Counted from the stretch's first letter, positions 49,224-57,780 are shown. The stretch: 64,000 nt of DNA from Planctomycetaceae bacterium (GCA_021372945.1 JAJFTK010000024.1:1-64000); one strand, 5' to 3'. The notes: a model not told the origin generated them from the sequence alone. Translations and numbers: made by a program.

Positions 49224-51392
49224 CTACTCCTTAGTAGATTTATTGCTTCCAGCGGGCTTGGTCTTTGCCTTATCCTCGTTGGATTTTTTCTTGAGCATAA
49301 TTTGTTCCAGCGTGTTGCCGCGGACAAACGCCTCAGCTAATGTTTGCTGCTGCGTGGCCATCATCTGCTGCTGCTGGAGAATCATTTTGTGTTCTTCGCA
49401 ATGTGCCATCAGGGCCTGGGCCAGGATTTCCATGTGGGTAAGACCGGAAGCCTTATACTTCCAATACTTATCCATAATCCAGTTGCCGTGCTCTTCGATA
49501 TGGACCGTGTGGTCGTCGAAGGCATTCGGATGCGGCACGTAAAGGAACTCTTCTATGATCGCCAATTGCTCGTCCGGGGTGAGCGTAGGCGGCAGCGGTG
49601 GAACCTGCATGGCCTGCTGTTCGGCGACCGCGAATTCCTTTTGGGCGAAATTGATCTGCTTGCTGTTGCGCTGTAATACGGCGTCAAGGTTCCCGGCGTC
49701 CATCTGCTTAAGCGTTTGGAGGCGCAGTTCCGGGGAATTGGGGTCCCCGAGGAGTCCCGATTGCCATAGCAGGAAGGCCTTCTCAGCCTCCAGCGCCTTA
49801 TTGAGCGGCAGCGAGGAACCCGTCCGAACGGATACCGTGAACCGCCCATTAAGCTCTTCGGGATTCAAGTGGTAGTGAACCCAGGCGTTGTCGTCGCCCA
49901 GGATGGGCAGGACCCGTTCGCCATAGTTGGCGATCGCCAAAGAGAGGGCCTGGAAGACTACCTCTTCGTCCGCTTCGTCAAACCCATCGACCATTGGGCC
50001 AAGCTGGGTATGCGAGGCGTCTTGGAGCAATTGAAGGCCCTTGGCTGAATCCGGGCCGCCTGTGGGCGAAAAGCCGCGAGCGGGTTCCGGGAACGAAAAG
50101 GCTTCGTCGATGCTCTGCTTAACCTCGGCAATGTAGCCAAAGAAGGAACCGGGGATCGGAACACCTGGCTCCCGGCTGGGCTTCATTGGCCCATCAAATT
50201 CAACCACATTGCCCGCGCTGTTGCTGAGGCGCTTGACTTCGATATTGCAATCCTTAGGGGCCATGAATACCGAATTGCCCATGGCGTCGATGTTGTCGGC
50301 GACTATGCTGCGAAGGCGGTTGTACTCGCGCTGGAGCGGCCTGGCTTGGGTGATGCGGCTGATGGCGCGCGGGTTAATACCGACAAGCTGTATGGGCACT
50401 GCGGGGACAAACGGCAGCCGCTGGTGCGGATACGACTGAATCGGATAAGGCTGATTGATAATCACCTTGTTGCCGACCATCACAACGTATGCCCCCATGG
50501 GCATGGTAACGGAGGGAACGTGCCAGAATTCGTAGTAGTTGGCCGTCTTGTCGTCCTCGAACCCTGGGGTGACTCCCGGACTGTTGATGGCGTTGGTGAT
50601 GTTGGCCGAAAGCTGGGCGAAGTCTCCCAGAATTTCCACCTCGAATTCATTCAGTCCATTATAGCCATCCTTGATACAGTTGGGTCCAACGCCCTGCAAG
50701 GCGTCCTTGCCGTACCTGGATTTGATCTCGCCGACAGTGATCGTCTTGGCATGGATAATCCATTGCAGCTTTTTAAGGTCCTTGCAGCGGTGATCAAAGA
50801 TCAGTTCGCTGTTTGGCACATTATCAATGACCACCTCGCCGCGGAAGACCGGCTGGCCGGGCTCCATGTTTGGATTGAAGCCTTCTTGGTCTGGTTGGGG
50901 ATTGTATCCCTGGATTTCAAAGTAGGGATTCCAATAGATCTTTCGCCAGCCTGTTCCCGCAATGTCGTACCAGAGCACGGCCCCCTTGCGTCCGAGGTCC
51001 CTACCGTTTACCTTTTGGAGGTACTTGATAATACGGTCTCCGGCCTTAGCCGTGGCCTTGTCCGTCTCGTCCGTGGTGTCCGGGATTACATCGTAGCGAG
51101 GCGGTGTTTTGCTTGCCACCGCCATATCATTGACAACCGCAGGCAGAATCTTGTTTGCCACGATCGGCGTTCTGTAGGTTTCCGGCAAAGGAACAATGTG
51201 ACCCTGTTGGACCTGAATGTTCTGGTGGCCGCACAGGTAAGCGATGTTGGCCCGTATTTCGACCATACCGGCCCTGCGGTATTCGCCAAAGGAATGGATT
51301 CGTTTCAGAATCAATTCGGCCATGATGCGATCTTCTTGCGGCATTCCTTCCGCAAGCATGGGCTGGCTAGCTGATAGGTTTTCGATTGTCAT
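49224..51392 (-). CDS. Portal protein
   Basis: 722 residues from the Met at 51392; the frame before it overlaps the previous gene and is not needed. It has podovirus portal features: a wing with KLQWIIHAKTITVGEIKSRY, RITQARPLQREYNRLRSIVA, then a stem/crown region with SFPEPARGFSP and a Gln-rich helical barrel at the end (MILQQQQMMATQQQTLAEAF). It forms the dodecameric DNA gate at the head vertex and docks the terminase. The ribosome binding site is weak, so coupling to the upstream gene is likely. Confidence 0.8.
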   Translation of the reverse strand: MTIENLSASQPMLAEGMPQEDRIMAELILKRIHSFGEYRRAGMVEIRANIAYLCGHQNIQVQQGHIVPLPETYRTPIVANKILPAVVNDMAVASKTPPRYDVIPDTTDETDKATAKAGDRIIKYLQKVNGRDLGRKGAVLWYDIAGTGWRKIYWNPYFEIQGYNPQPDQEGFNPNMEPGQPVFRGEVVIDNVPNSELIFDHRCKDLKKLQWIIHAKTITVGEIKSRYGKDALQGVGPNCIKDGYNGLNEFEVEILGDFAQLSANITNAINSPGVTPGFEDDKTANYYEFWHVPSVTMPMGAYVVMVGNKVIINQPYPIQSYPHQRLPFVPAVPIQLVGINPRAISRITQARPLQREYNRLRSIVADNIDAMGNSVFMAPKDCNIEVKRLSNSAGNVVEFDGPMKPSREPGVPIPGSFFGYIAEVKQSIDEAFSFPEPARGFSPTGGPDSAKGLQLLQDASHTQLGPMVDGFDEADEEVVFQALSLAIANYGERVLPILGDDNAWVHYHLNPEELNGRFTVSVRTGSSLPLNKALEAEKAFLLWQSGLLGDPNSPELRLQTLKQMDAGNLDAVLQRNSKQINFAQKEFAVAEQQAMQVPPLPPTLTPDEQLAIIEEFLYVPHPNAFDDHTVHIEEHGNWIMDKYWKYKASGLTHMEILAQALMAHCEEHKMILQQQQMMATQQQTLAEAFVRGNTLEQIMLKKKSNEDKAKTKPAGSNKSTKE

Positions 51393-51618
51393 AGGTATTG
51401 ATCTGTGCTTCCGTAATGCCATCGTTGCCGTTGATGCGGTACATGCTGCGGCAAATGGGGCAGCCAACGGCTGCGTCATAGGTATAAACTGTCATGCCCT
51501 TGTGGACGATTTCCAGAATAAGTGATTCGTCCTGGCCGACATGAACGGGCACGCGCTTGCACAAAAGCCTGAAACATCGCTTGCAGCGGACTAGTTTGGC
51601 CGATTTAGATTGAGTCAT
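51367..51618 (-). CDS. Small zinc-binding protein, 83 residues
   Basis: CKRCFRLLCK near the start and CPICRSMY near 62 make a zinc-ribbon pair. The position between terminase and portal is common for small head-assembly or DNA-packaging cofactors. It overlaps the portal start by 26 bp. Confidence 0.55.
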   Translation of the reverse strand: MTQSKSAKLVRCKRCFRLLCKRVPVHVGQDESLILEIVHKGMTVYTYDAAVGCPICRSMYRINGNDGITEAQINTYDNRKPIS

Positions 51619-51880
51619 TTTCCTTTTTGTCCTCGACGACCCCTAACCCCCCCACGGTCTGCTGCACCTTGGCCATGTCCTTCGATAGGTCCGGCCTTAA
51701 TGCCATCAGGGTTAACCAGCACTTCTTCCAATACTCGTCCAGATACTGATTCCACGAGCTCGGATTGAACCAGGGTACCTCCGGATGAGGCGTTTTGCGC
51801 GCTGCTTCCTGAGCTAGTGTTTCCCTGTGCCCCATTGTCACTGGGACCGATTGGGTTTCCTTCTTGAACCAATTGTTCAT
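51605..51880 (-). CDS. Hypothetical protein, 91 residues
   Basis: Begins MNNWFKKETQSVPVTMGHRE with a strong AGAGGAAGAGAAG just upstream, and continues with PWFNPSSWNQYLDEYWKKCW. Acidic C-terminus. It lies in another frame inside the 3' part of the zinc-ribbon gene at 51615-52049. The strong start signal makes this frame the more credible one in the overlap. Confidence 0.5.
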   Translation of the reverse strand: MNNWFKKETQSVPVTMGHRETLAQEAARKTPHPEVPWFNPSSWNQYLDEYWKKCWLTLMALRPDLSKDMAKVQQTVGGLGVVEDKKENDSI

Positions 51881-52049
51881 CTTCTCTTCCTCTTGTTGTG
51901 GGGGATGTCATACTAATAAGGCAGTCGTCGCAAATGTAACGCCGGTCCTTGTACGGGGAGCTAATGGAGATATACACGCCTGTTTTCCTTTGGCTGCACA
52001 TTGCACAGGTTCCCCGGCAATTGGCAGCTATGCGATAGCGCATCTTCAT
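51615..52049 (-). CDS. Zinc-ribbon protein with low-complexity tail
   Basis: 144 residues. The first 50 hold CRGTCAMCSQ and CDDCL, a zinc ribbon. The remaining ~90 residues (Gly/Ser/Gln/Glu-rich, GAQGNTSSGSSAQNASSGG) lie opposite in frame to a second gene and could simply be a tolerated overprint. Its ATG overlaps the stop of the terminase nuclease gene (ATGA). Confidence 0.5.
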   Translation of the reverse strand: MKMRYRIAANCRGTCAMCSQRKTGVYISISSPYKDRRYICDDCLISMTSPTTRGREDEQLVQEGNPIGPSDNGAQGNTSSGSSAQNASSGGTLVQSELVESVSGRVLEEVLVNPDGIKAGPIEGHGQGAADRGGVRGRRGQKGK

Positions 52050-52750
52050 AATGGTTCAACCTTCCTCTTTTGATTACTAATGATGCCTTCCAGGAAACGA
52101 TTCATCATGCTGCGTTGCTGGGCGCATTCGTCCGAAGGCTTGAGAATTTTCGGTTTAGGTTTCTGCGGATAAAGCAGGGCGCCGTGATAAGCCAACATAA
52201 GAGCCATAACGCAATCGTCATTGAGCCCCGGCGCCGCTCCTGTTTTCGTGCGGTCTTCAATGTAAACATAGCTCCCTAGTTCCTCCAGTGTGGTGCGATC
52301 ATTGATAACAAGGTCGTCGTTCTGTAACGCATGTTGCATTTCCCGGATAAGTAACCACTTGGAGGCCTGGGTGGTTTGGAAACCGAACTTGCTGGAAATA
52401 TTGGGTGCTTCATCCAGATGCTCTTCCGCTTTGTAATTGCGCGGGTATTGGTATTGCTGAACGAGGGCATCTTGAACAGCATTTCCTGGATAATTGGTTT
52501 CCACGACAATTAGTGCGGTGTTGTAATAGCGTCCCAGATCATTGGCGAACTTGCCGCAATCCACCACGCTCCACTTCGCCCTGAACTTTGCAACCTGCTC
52601 AAACGGCAAGCGGGCCGAAAGGACCTGCATTACGGTGTAGTCGGTGGAAACCCCAGTCGAGGTGTCAATGCCGATTACGTAGCGTTCTCCGGCCTCCGGT
52701 TTCTTCCAAAGCATGAGCGGGCCGTTTTCTACATCCTTAAAGAAATACAC
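52046..52750 (-). CDS. Terminase large subunit, nuclease domain (separate gene)
   Basis: 234 residues with the RNase H-type nuclease core of TerL: VIGIDTSTGVSTDYTVMQVL, IVVETNYPGNAVQDA and GLNDDCVMALMLAYHG give the acidic residues. It cuts concatemers at packaging. The start is a GTG that shares its first base with the TAG stop of the ATPase gene (TAGTG), with GGAGG ten bases upstream. Together the two genes span the length and domain order of a normal TerL. Confidence 0.85.
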   Translation of the reverse strand: MYFFKDVENGPLMLWKKPEAGERYVIGIDTSTGVSTDYTVMQVLSARLPFEQVAKFRAKWSVVDCGKFANDLGRYYNTALIVVETNYPGNAVQDALVQQYQYPRNYKAEEHLDEAPNISSKFGFQTTQASKWLLIREMQHALQNDDLVINDRTTLEELGSYVYIEDRTKTGAAPGLNDDCVMALMLAYHGALLYPQKPKPKILKPSDECAQQRSMMNRFLEGIISNQKRKVEPL

Positions 52751-53697
52751 TAGGCGGCAACCTCCAAAATCCCTTCCTGCGGCTCGATGCCAAGTTCTTC
52801 AATGCGGGCCAGTCGCGGCAAAAGGAACTTGCGCCCAAAAACAGGACAACCGCCAAACACCACGTACTCGCCGTCAATACGGGTCGCTCGCTCTTCTTCC
52901 GGCAGGGTGATGGCGAATTTCTCTACTTCCTCGATTGGGATGTATGGGTTTTCGCGCATACCGGCGAAGGTCCTATAGACATCGGCTCTCTCAGAAAGGG
53001 CTTTGAGCCATGCCGTGCCTCGCACCGGGGTTGCCGTGACCCACCAGATGCCCGCAAGGTCAACCAGGCGAGCCTCCATTTCAGAAAACAGTTCTACGCG
53101 CTTGGGTTCCTCGTCAACCCAGGCCCAACTGACCTTGGCGCCCTGGAACTTTTCCGGGCCCATTTCCGTGGACTTGAATACGATTTTCCACTCGCGTCCA
53201 TCGCCGTGGCAAATCCAAATGTTGTCGTTCTTATAGAACCGCGTCTTGAAGCGCGAGGGCAAATACCGCTCAAACATCGGGCGGTCAATGTCGCGAATCA
53301 TGGGGTTGTCCAGGCCAATAATCCAGCCGACCCCGGATTCCGGGAACTGCCTTGCTGGGTGCTGCCCTGTAACGGCCAGAGCGCATTCATAGGCTCCCTG
53401 CTCGCTTTTTCCAATGCGGTTGGCTCCTAAGGCCACCCTGCCCTTGTAATTCCCCGCGGCCATCATAAAGTGCCATTGCCAGCTTGGGGAACCGTCGGAA
53501 CGGTTAAAGTATGGTAGGTATTGGTAGTACGGTTCCTTCGCCCTCGTCACCGCTTCCTTCAACAGAGCCTTGTTCTCCGGGCTGGCTAACCACGCCGGGT
53601 TGGCCACTAAGCTCTGTAATTTCTGCAAGTAGCTCTGCATCTGATGCCGAGGCAAGATCGCCTGCGATATTGATTTCTCTTGGGGCGTTATCGCCAT
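52750..53697 (-). CDS. Terminase large subunit, ATPase domain (separate gene)
   Basis: 315 residues: Walker A VALGANRIGKSEQGA, Walker B VSWAWVDEEP and the coupling motif WWVTATPVRGTAWL. It powers DNA translocation into the head. It stops at TAG before the nuclease domain, just past the linker FGRKFLLPRLARIEELGIEP. The end of the ATPase and the start of the nuclease read like the two sides of one protein interrupted at the linker. Confidence 0.88.
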   Translation of the reverse strand: MAITPQEKSISQAILPRHQMQSYLQKLQSLVANPAWLASPENKALLKEAVTRAKEPYYQYLPYFNRSDGSPSWQWHFMMAAGNYKGRVALGANRIGKSEQGAYECALAVTGQHPARQFPESGVGWIIGLDNPMIRDIDRPMFERYLPSRFKTRFYKNDNIWICHGDGREWKIVFKSTEMGPEKFQGAKVSWAWVDEEPKRVELFSEMEARLVDLAGIWWVTATPVRGTAWLKALSERADVYRTFAGMRENPYIPIEEVEKFAITLPEEERATRIDGEYVVFGGCPVFGRKFLLPRLARIEELGIEPQEGILEVAA

Positions 53698-54022
53698 ACA
53701 CGTTCCCTATCTTCTCGATGGCTTTCATTTGAGTGACGTTATCGTCCACTTCTTCTGCGAGTCCGCCGATATTAATGCTTTTCTTGGCGTGGGCCAGGTC
53801 GATCAGTTTGGCGACGTAATCGTCCACGGTGAATCCTTTGGCCTCCAGGGCCGCAAGGACCATATCGCGGTACACAGGCTTGCGCTTTGTGCGCTTAATG
53901 GTGTCGCGAGATATGCCTAATTCTTTTGCGGTTTTGTCCAATGTCTTTCCTTCAAGGGTATGCGCTTTGAAGATTTGCAGGTCGCGCAGGGTTGCCACGT
54001 TTCCGTCGAGTTTAGCAGGCAT
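53504..54022 (-). CDS. Terminase small subunit
   Basis: 172 residues. An N-terminal HTH (TLDKTAKELGISRDTIKRTK) binds the packaging site; the middle is helical, and the tail is acidic and Gly/Gln-rich. Its last 65 codons overlap the start of the ATPase gene by 194 bp in another frame, an unusually long overlap. Gene order TerS-TerL-portal supports the call. Confidence 0.78.
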   Translation of the reverse strand: MPAKLDGNVATLRDLQIFKAHTLEGKTLDKTAKELGISRDTIKRTKRKPVYRDMVLAALEAKGFTVDDYVAKLIDLAHAKKSINIGGLAEEVDDNVTQMKAIEKIGNVYGDNAPREINIAGDLASASDAELLAEITELSGQPGVVSQPGEQGSVEGSGDEGEGTVLPIPTIL

Positions 54023-54024
54023 GG

Positions 54025-54219
54025 CTACCTCGCGATTAAGGCCATGGCAAGGCCCACGATGATGGAACTCATGGCGCTAAACATAAACACCACAACCCAA
54101 CTGGGGCGCCCTAGCAGGCTGTCGCGTATCTCTGTAATCGCGTCTTTCATTTCATCCCAGCCTTTTTCCAAGTTGTCAATACGGGCCTGGTTCTTGACGC
54201 CAAGAGTGCAATCGTTCAT
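54025..54219 (-). CDS. Holin-like membrane protein (XhlA-like)
   Basis: 64 residues: a charged coiled-coil first half (ARIDNLEKGWDEMKDAITEI) and one C-terminal membrane helix (VVVFMFSAMSSIIVGLAMAL). This is the layout of XhlA/hemolysin-type holin helper proteins. It may time lysis together with the lysozyme-like protein at 21.6 kb. Confidence 0.6.
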   Translation of the reverse strand: MNDCTLGVKNQARIDNLEKGWDEMKDAITEIRDSLLGRPSWVVVFMFSAMSSIIVGLAMALIAR

Positions 54220-54233
54220 TACGGAGTCCCTGG

Positions 54234-54581
54234 TTAGATGCGTCGAGGTTGCGGGTTAGCGTCGGTGTAGGTGCGGCCCGTGCCAAGATTGAAAAGGACT
54301 GGGGCAACGTCTGGTGTGGTGGTTTTTGTTACTGTTGCCTTGGTGGCATGGTAGATAGAAAGGATACATTCGCGAATGTAGGATGCCGGTATTACGACAA
54401 GCCAATCATTGCTGACTGAATGCTGAGTTGCCTGAATCGCCCCAGCTGCCCAGGTTGTCGATGCCGTGCATGTGCCATCTGCGGCACTGAGAATGTTGCC
54501 AGTGGTCCTTTCGCGAAGAACCACAGTCACTGCGGATTCGCCATTAAAAGGGATAACTAGGGTTTGTGCTTGGTGTTTCAT
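54234..54581 (-). CDS. Hypothetical beta-rich protein, 115 residues
   Basis: Beta-rich (TLVIPFNGESAVTVVLRERT); sits beside a large fibre gene with a 14-bp gap. It could be a fibre chaperone or a fibre-attached domain. No family is recognised. Confidence 0.45.
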   Translation of the reverse strand: MKHQAQTLVIPFNGESAVTVVLRERTTGNILSAADGTCTASTTWAAGAIQATQHSVSNDWLVVIPASYIRECILSIYHATKATVTKTTTPDVAPVLFNLGTGRTYTDANPQPRRI

Positions 54582-54595
54582 TTAGTGCTCCTGGT

Positions 54596-56734
54596 CTAGT
54601 TAAGATATGTTCCCCGGTAAAGTGCGCCAGACCGTGAGCCCGGCGTGGATAATTGCTCAACTTCATCGTCTCGGATTCCGCCATTGATCAGGTTGAAATC
54701 GGTCACATACAGCAGCGTGTAATCGTTATCCGATGAAGACATGTCGGGGTAAAAATTTAATTGATATGTCGTTGCCGTTGGACCAAACATGCCTGTGATA
54801 TCCATTGTACGCCATTGGTTCTCGACAAAGCGATATGTACCAGCCCTACTCAATGTAACGGCGCCTGGACTTCCGTAATATCCCAAAACGGTAGCTATTG
54901 TCTTTGTGTCACTGCATGCGGAATCGTGATAGACCTTGCAACTGTAATTAAATAACCCATTTTTAATTGCCACCTTTTGGGCAGCAGTAAGCGTGGGCAT
55001 GTACTTAGGGTAGCCAGGAAGTCCAGTTGACTTGTTAATTACACGGAGGACTTTGCCGTTACCGCCCGTAGGGTCATCTATAATGTCATTGATGTTCATA
55101 CCGTTAATCGTGGCAGTTTTTTCACCACTAGCAACAATCTCGCCGATTTGGAAAATACCCGCCGCCTGGTTGACAGCATCCACCCGAACGTAACCAATAG
55201 CGGTCCCATCCCACGCCCCTGACACCAATTGACCAACCTGCCGCGCTACGGCTACGGCACCGGACGTTTGCCCCGTTATTACATCGTTAGCGGCGAATTG
55301 AGCAGACCCAGACGTAAACGCAAGAATATTATTGTTTGCGCCCGTTTCAATGTCCCAGCCTGCGAACCCATTAGTAAAACCACCGTTTGTGAGATAGCTA
55401 GTCCCAGCTTTCTTGTGATATGGAACGCTACCGCATACGAATTCAGCATAAGCAGTCGTGTCGCCCAAGGAATGCAGCCCATAGCGAGGAAACCGACCGA
55501 GCATTGCCCCGCCGTATTCAAACAGAGACGATTCCAATCCATAATATTGTTGTGCGGCAGGTGTCACTCCTACTCGCGTTGGGTCGAAGTCTTTGCGGTA
55601 AATTTGTTTTACCTTTGCATACGAATCGTCTTGTGGGTCAATGCAATAAATTTCCACATATGCATTCTGACTTGCTAATAGACTATCTGTTCCCCACGTC
55701 GAGGCGTTTGTAAGATAGACCAGTCCTCTCTTATCCACACCACCATACCAGCCGGTATTATCTAGGCCGCTTGCGAGGGTAGAATAATTGCCACAAGGAT
55801 GAACTGCTGTATCGTAGAAATCTACCTTGATAATGCTCTGTAATTCCCGAACAACACAATCGGGCCAGTAATAAGCAACCTTGCCGTCAGGAGAAACTAA
55901 ATCCACTGTTCGTGCTGTCTGAGTATTGCCTATCAGTATGTTATTTGTACGTACAGTTCCAGACCATGCGGCCCTGTCTCCTTCACCTAAAAGCCAATTC
56001 GTATCATACCAAGTAGATGGGGATTCTATCAGCGTGGGCAGATCGGCGGTCGAGACAAAAAGAATACTGCTCTGTATGTCAGTGTCACCGGTAAAAACAT
56101 ATAAACCCTTGCCGTGAACATAGGTACCACCATGAAAATGCTTGATAGCGTCACAATTTGTATCAAATATTTTGTACCATGTGCCAGCATCACCTGCTTG
56201 TGAATCTACTGGCTGGGCAGAATACCAAATGTTGCCTCCAGCATCACCAGTGAGCCCGGAAGCGTATTCCACACACAGCAACATCCTGCGTTCAACGTCG
56301 CCCAATGCATCGTCGGGGCTATTGATGGTATGTCTGCCGCAATCTATTAAGCAACGTGACAAAAGAGTGCGATGCACAGGCTCTAGGGCACATACAGCTG
56401 TAAACGCTGTCGTCCCATCGGATTTGCACAGGTTGTTCGCCGTGGAACTCTCGACCTGAGCGAAGACGCCCACATCGTCAATGCCCCACATCTGACAAAC
56501 ATTGTACCCCATCGGTGTTGCAGGTCCGAAATACGTATTAACGCCATCGTACACAGTGCAGCCGACCGCAGGATTGCTTATCTCGTCTTGCTGACCACTG
56601 AATAATTTTCCGCGAAACACACAACGCGGAGCGTCTGTTTTTGCGGCCATCGCGGAATCATTTTGCCACACTAGGCGACCGTGAGCAAGTTGAAGTGATA
56701 GTGCGCAAAGGATAACAAGTAACAATTGTCTCAA
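54596..56734 (-). CDS. Large extracellular or fibre protein with signal peptide
   Basis: 712 residues from a TTG at 56734, chosen because GGGAG lies just upstream and the next residues form a signal peptide (LRQLLLVILCALSLQLAHG). The frame further upstream is not needed. The N-terminal half reads like a beta-propeller (GNIWYSAQPVDSQ, YVHGKGLYVFTGDTDIQSSI). Residues about 490-690 look like a jelly-roll or carbohydrate-binding module (NGGFTNGFAGWDIETG). A signal peptide is unusual for a virion fibre, so export of this protein by the lysogen is possible. Confidence 0.55.
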   Translation of the reverse strand: MRQLLLVILCALSLQLAHGRLVWQNDSAMAAKTDAPRCVFRGKLFSGQQDEISNPAVGCTVYDGVNTYFGPATPMGYNVCQMWGIDDVGVFAQVESSTANNLCKSDGTTAFTAVCALEPVHRTLLSRCLIDCGRHTINSPDDALGDVERRMLLCVEYASGLTGDAGGNIWYSAQPVDSQAGDAGTWYKIFDTNCDAIKHFHGGTYVHGKGLYVFTGDTDIQSSILFVSTADLPTLIESPSTWYDTNWLLGEGDRAAWSGTVRTNNILIGNTQTARTVDLVSPDGKVAYYWPDCVVRELQSIIKVDFYDTAVHPCGNYSTLASGLDNTGWYGGVDKRGLVYLTNASTWGTDSLLASQNAYVEIYCIDPQDDSYAKVKQIYRKDFDPTRVGVTPAAQQYYGLESSLFEYGGAMLGRFPRYGLHSLGDTTAYAEFVCGSVPYHKKAGTSYLTNGGFTNGFAGWDIETGANNNILAFTSGSAQFAANDVITGQTSGAVAVARQVGQLVSGAWDGTAIGYVRVDAVNQAAGIFQIGEIVASGEKTATINGMNINDIIDDPTGGNGKVLRVINKSTGLPGYPKYMPTLTAAQKVAIKNGLFNYSCKVYHDSACSDTKTIATVLGYYGSPGAVTLSRAGTYRFVENQWRTMDITGMFGPTATTYQLNFYPDMSSSDNDYTLLYVTDFNLINGGIRDDEVEQLSTPGSRSGALYRGTYLN

Positions 56735-56735
56735 A

Positions 56736-56966
56736 CTATCTCCCAAATACCTTTTTGTAGAACTTTTCAGAATCAACAGACCGCAGAATGGCAGAACGAA
56801 CCGAACGCGCTTCCAGGTGAGCCACCCAGGCCTCTTGGAAGAGGTCCTCGCGCATGTTCTCAGGCACCTCAAGCTCATCCAGCAATCGGTTGATCATGCG
56901 GTTTACTTGCTCGGTGGTTGCGGGTTTCTGTTGGTCCATTTGTTTTTGCTTTTCGCCTGAGGTCAC
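56736..56966 (-). CDS. Small sigma-region-2-like protein
   Basis: 76 residues from a GTG; Met10 (56939) is an alternative. LEVPENMREDLFQEAWVAHL resembles the start of sigma-70 region 2 (REDLxQEAWxALLEA). No promoter-recognition part is present. It might modulate RNA polymerase or be a fragment. Confidence 0.45.
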   Translation of the reverse strand: MTSGEKQKQMDQQKPATTEQVNRMINRLLDELEVPENMREDLFQEAWVAHLEARSVRSAILRSVDSEKFYKKVFGR

Positions 56967-57071
56967 GGTGAGAAGGTTGCCTCGGCTAATTCACATGCAC
57001 CAATCGGAGTTACGCCCCATGCGGCACATGATAAAGTTGATTATGTCCTTCCCTATATGGGAGCCTCATTA

Positions 57072-57087
57072 TAACCTTTTTTGGAGG
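57072..57087 (+). promoter_or_regulatory. Shared leader with ribosome binding site, copy A
   Basis: TAACCTTTTTTGGAGG, identical to 57889-57904. Each copy stands a few bases before a plus-strand ATG (57093 and 57911). It contains a near-perfect Shine-Dalgarno. Confidence 0.5.
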
Positions 57088-57092
57088 CCAAA

Positions 57093-57143
57093 ATGCGTAA
57101 GTGCTTACGCCAAAAGGAATTAAAAAAATTTGCAAAGTTATGA
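57093..57143 (+). CDS. Plus-strand micropeptide, 16 residues
   Basis: MRKCLRQKELKKFAKL, strongly basic, six bases after GGAGG. The start codon touches a perfect 7-bp-arm palindrome (57095-57110). Neighbours are on the other strand. Translation is unproven. Confidence 0.3.
   Translation: MRKCLRQKELKKFAKL
57095..57110. promoter_or_regulatory. Palindrome GCGTAAG-TG-CTTACGC
   Basis: Perfect 7-bp arms with a 2-bp spacer, in the gap between minus-strand genes (56967-57162). A protein-binding site is plausible. Confidence 0.45.
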
Positions 57144-57162
57144 AGAATTTTTGCAAAAGTTA

Positions 57163-57513
57163 TCATTTCCGGCAAGCGTAGTCGCATTCTTCGTTATTAC
57201 ACCAATCATGGCGACTGGATGCGACAACCATTGAGCCGCATTTAGGGCATTGGTAATTGGCCAGCCAGCATGTTGTTACCATGTCCGGCAAGTCAGCCTT
57301 GGTGAAATAATGCTGTTCAAGGTGATGCAGAATATCCCCGGCGAATTGCTGGTTGTCCGCCTGGACCGATTCGGCGTATGCGCGAAATGCTTTGCGCGCG
57401 TGCGGGTCGGTATCAAGGCGAAGTACGAAGTAGTCGGCGTTTGGGTCTATGCGGGAACCATCTACCTTTTGAATGATATATTTATGGCGCAATCCGCCAT
57501 TTTTGTAGCTCAT
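57163..57513 (-). CDS. Conserved-type phage protein with zinc ribbon
   Basis: 116 residues. KYIIQKVDGSRIDPNADYFV, then LRLDTDPHARKAFRAYAESV, is a pattern seen in small phage proteins of unknown role. The C-terminal part has CPKCGSMV and CNNEECDYACRK, a zinc ribbon. GGAGGGATACAC precedes the ATG. Confidence 0.6.
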   Translation of the reverse strand: MSYKNGGLRHKYIIQKVDGSRIDPNADYFVLRLDTDPHARKAFRAYAESVQADNQQFAGDILHHLEQHYFTKADLPDMVTTCWLANYQCPKCGSMVVASSRHDWCNNEECDYACRK

Positions 57514-57537
57514 GTGTATCCCTCCTAAGCGTCCCTT

Positions 57538-57780
57538 TTATTGTAACATGCGTTCGGCAAAATCTCCCGGCGCGTCACCTAGTCCCTTATCGGCTAACTC
57601 GCGGCGAATGTTCATAGGGAGAATGGCGTACAGGTCCGTAAGTCTCCATTGGGCTCTGTCAAGTGATTTTATAATTTGATTGATGCAGGTCCAGCAATCG
57701 TGTTGGTCTCCGGTTCCAGAAACACAGCAGTCTCGCATATCTATGAGGATGGATTTTATGGTTTTAGATTCGTCTGGCAT
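57538..57780 (-). CDS. Hypothetical protein, 80 residues
   Basis: Starts MPDESKTIKSILIDMRDCCV; Met at 57780 is chosen for AAGGAAAACCAAA upstream. Four cysteines (RDCCV, DCWTC) suggest a metal site, and the C-terminus is helical. No family is recognised. Confidence 0.5.
   Translation of the reverse strand: MPDESKTIKSILIDMRDCCVSGTGDQHDCWTCINQIIKSLDRAQWRLTDLYAILPMNIRRELADKGLGDAPGDFAERMLQ

Noticed and set aside
50346..51374. 342-codon plus-strand frame opposite the portal gene
   Set aside because: Shadow frame; portal motifs are on the minus strand.
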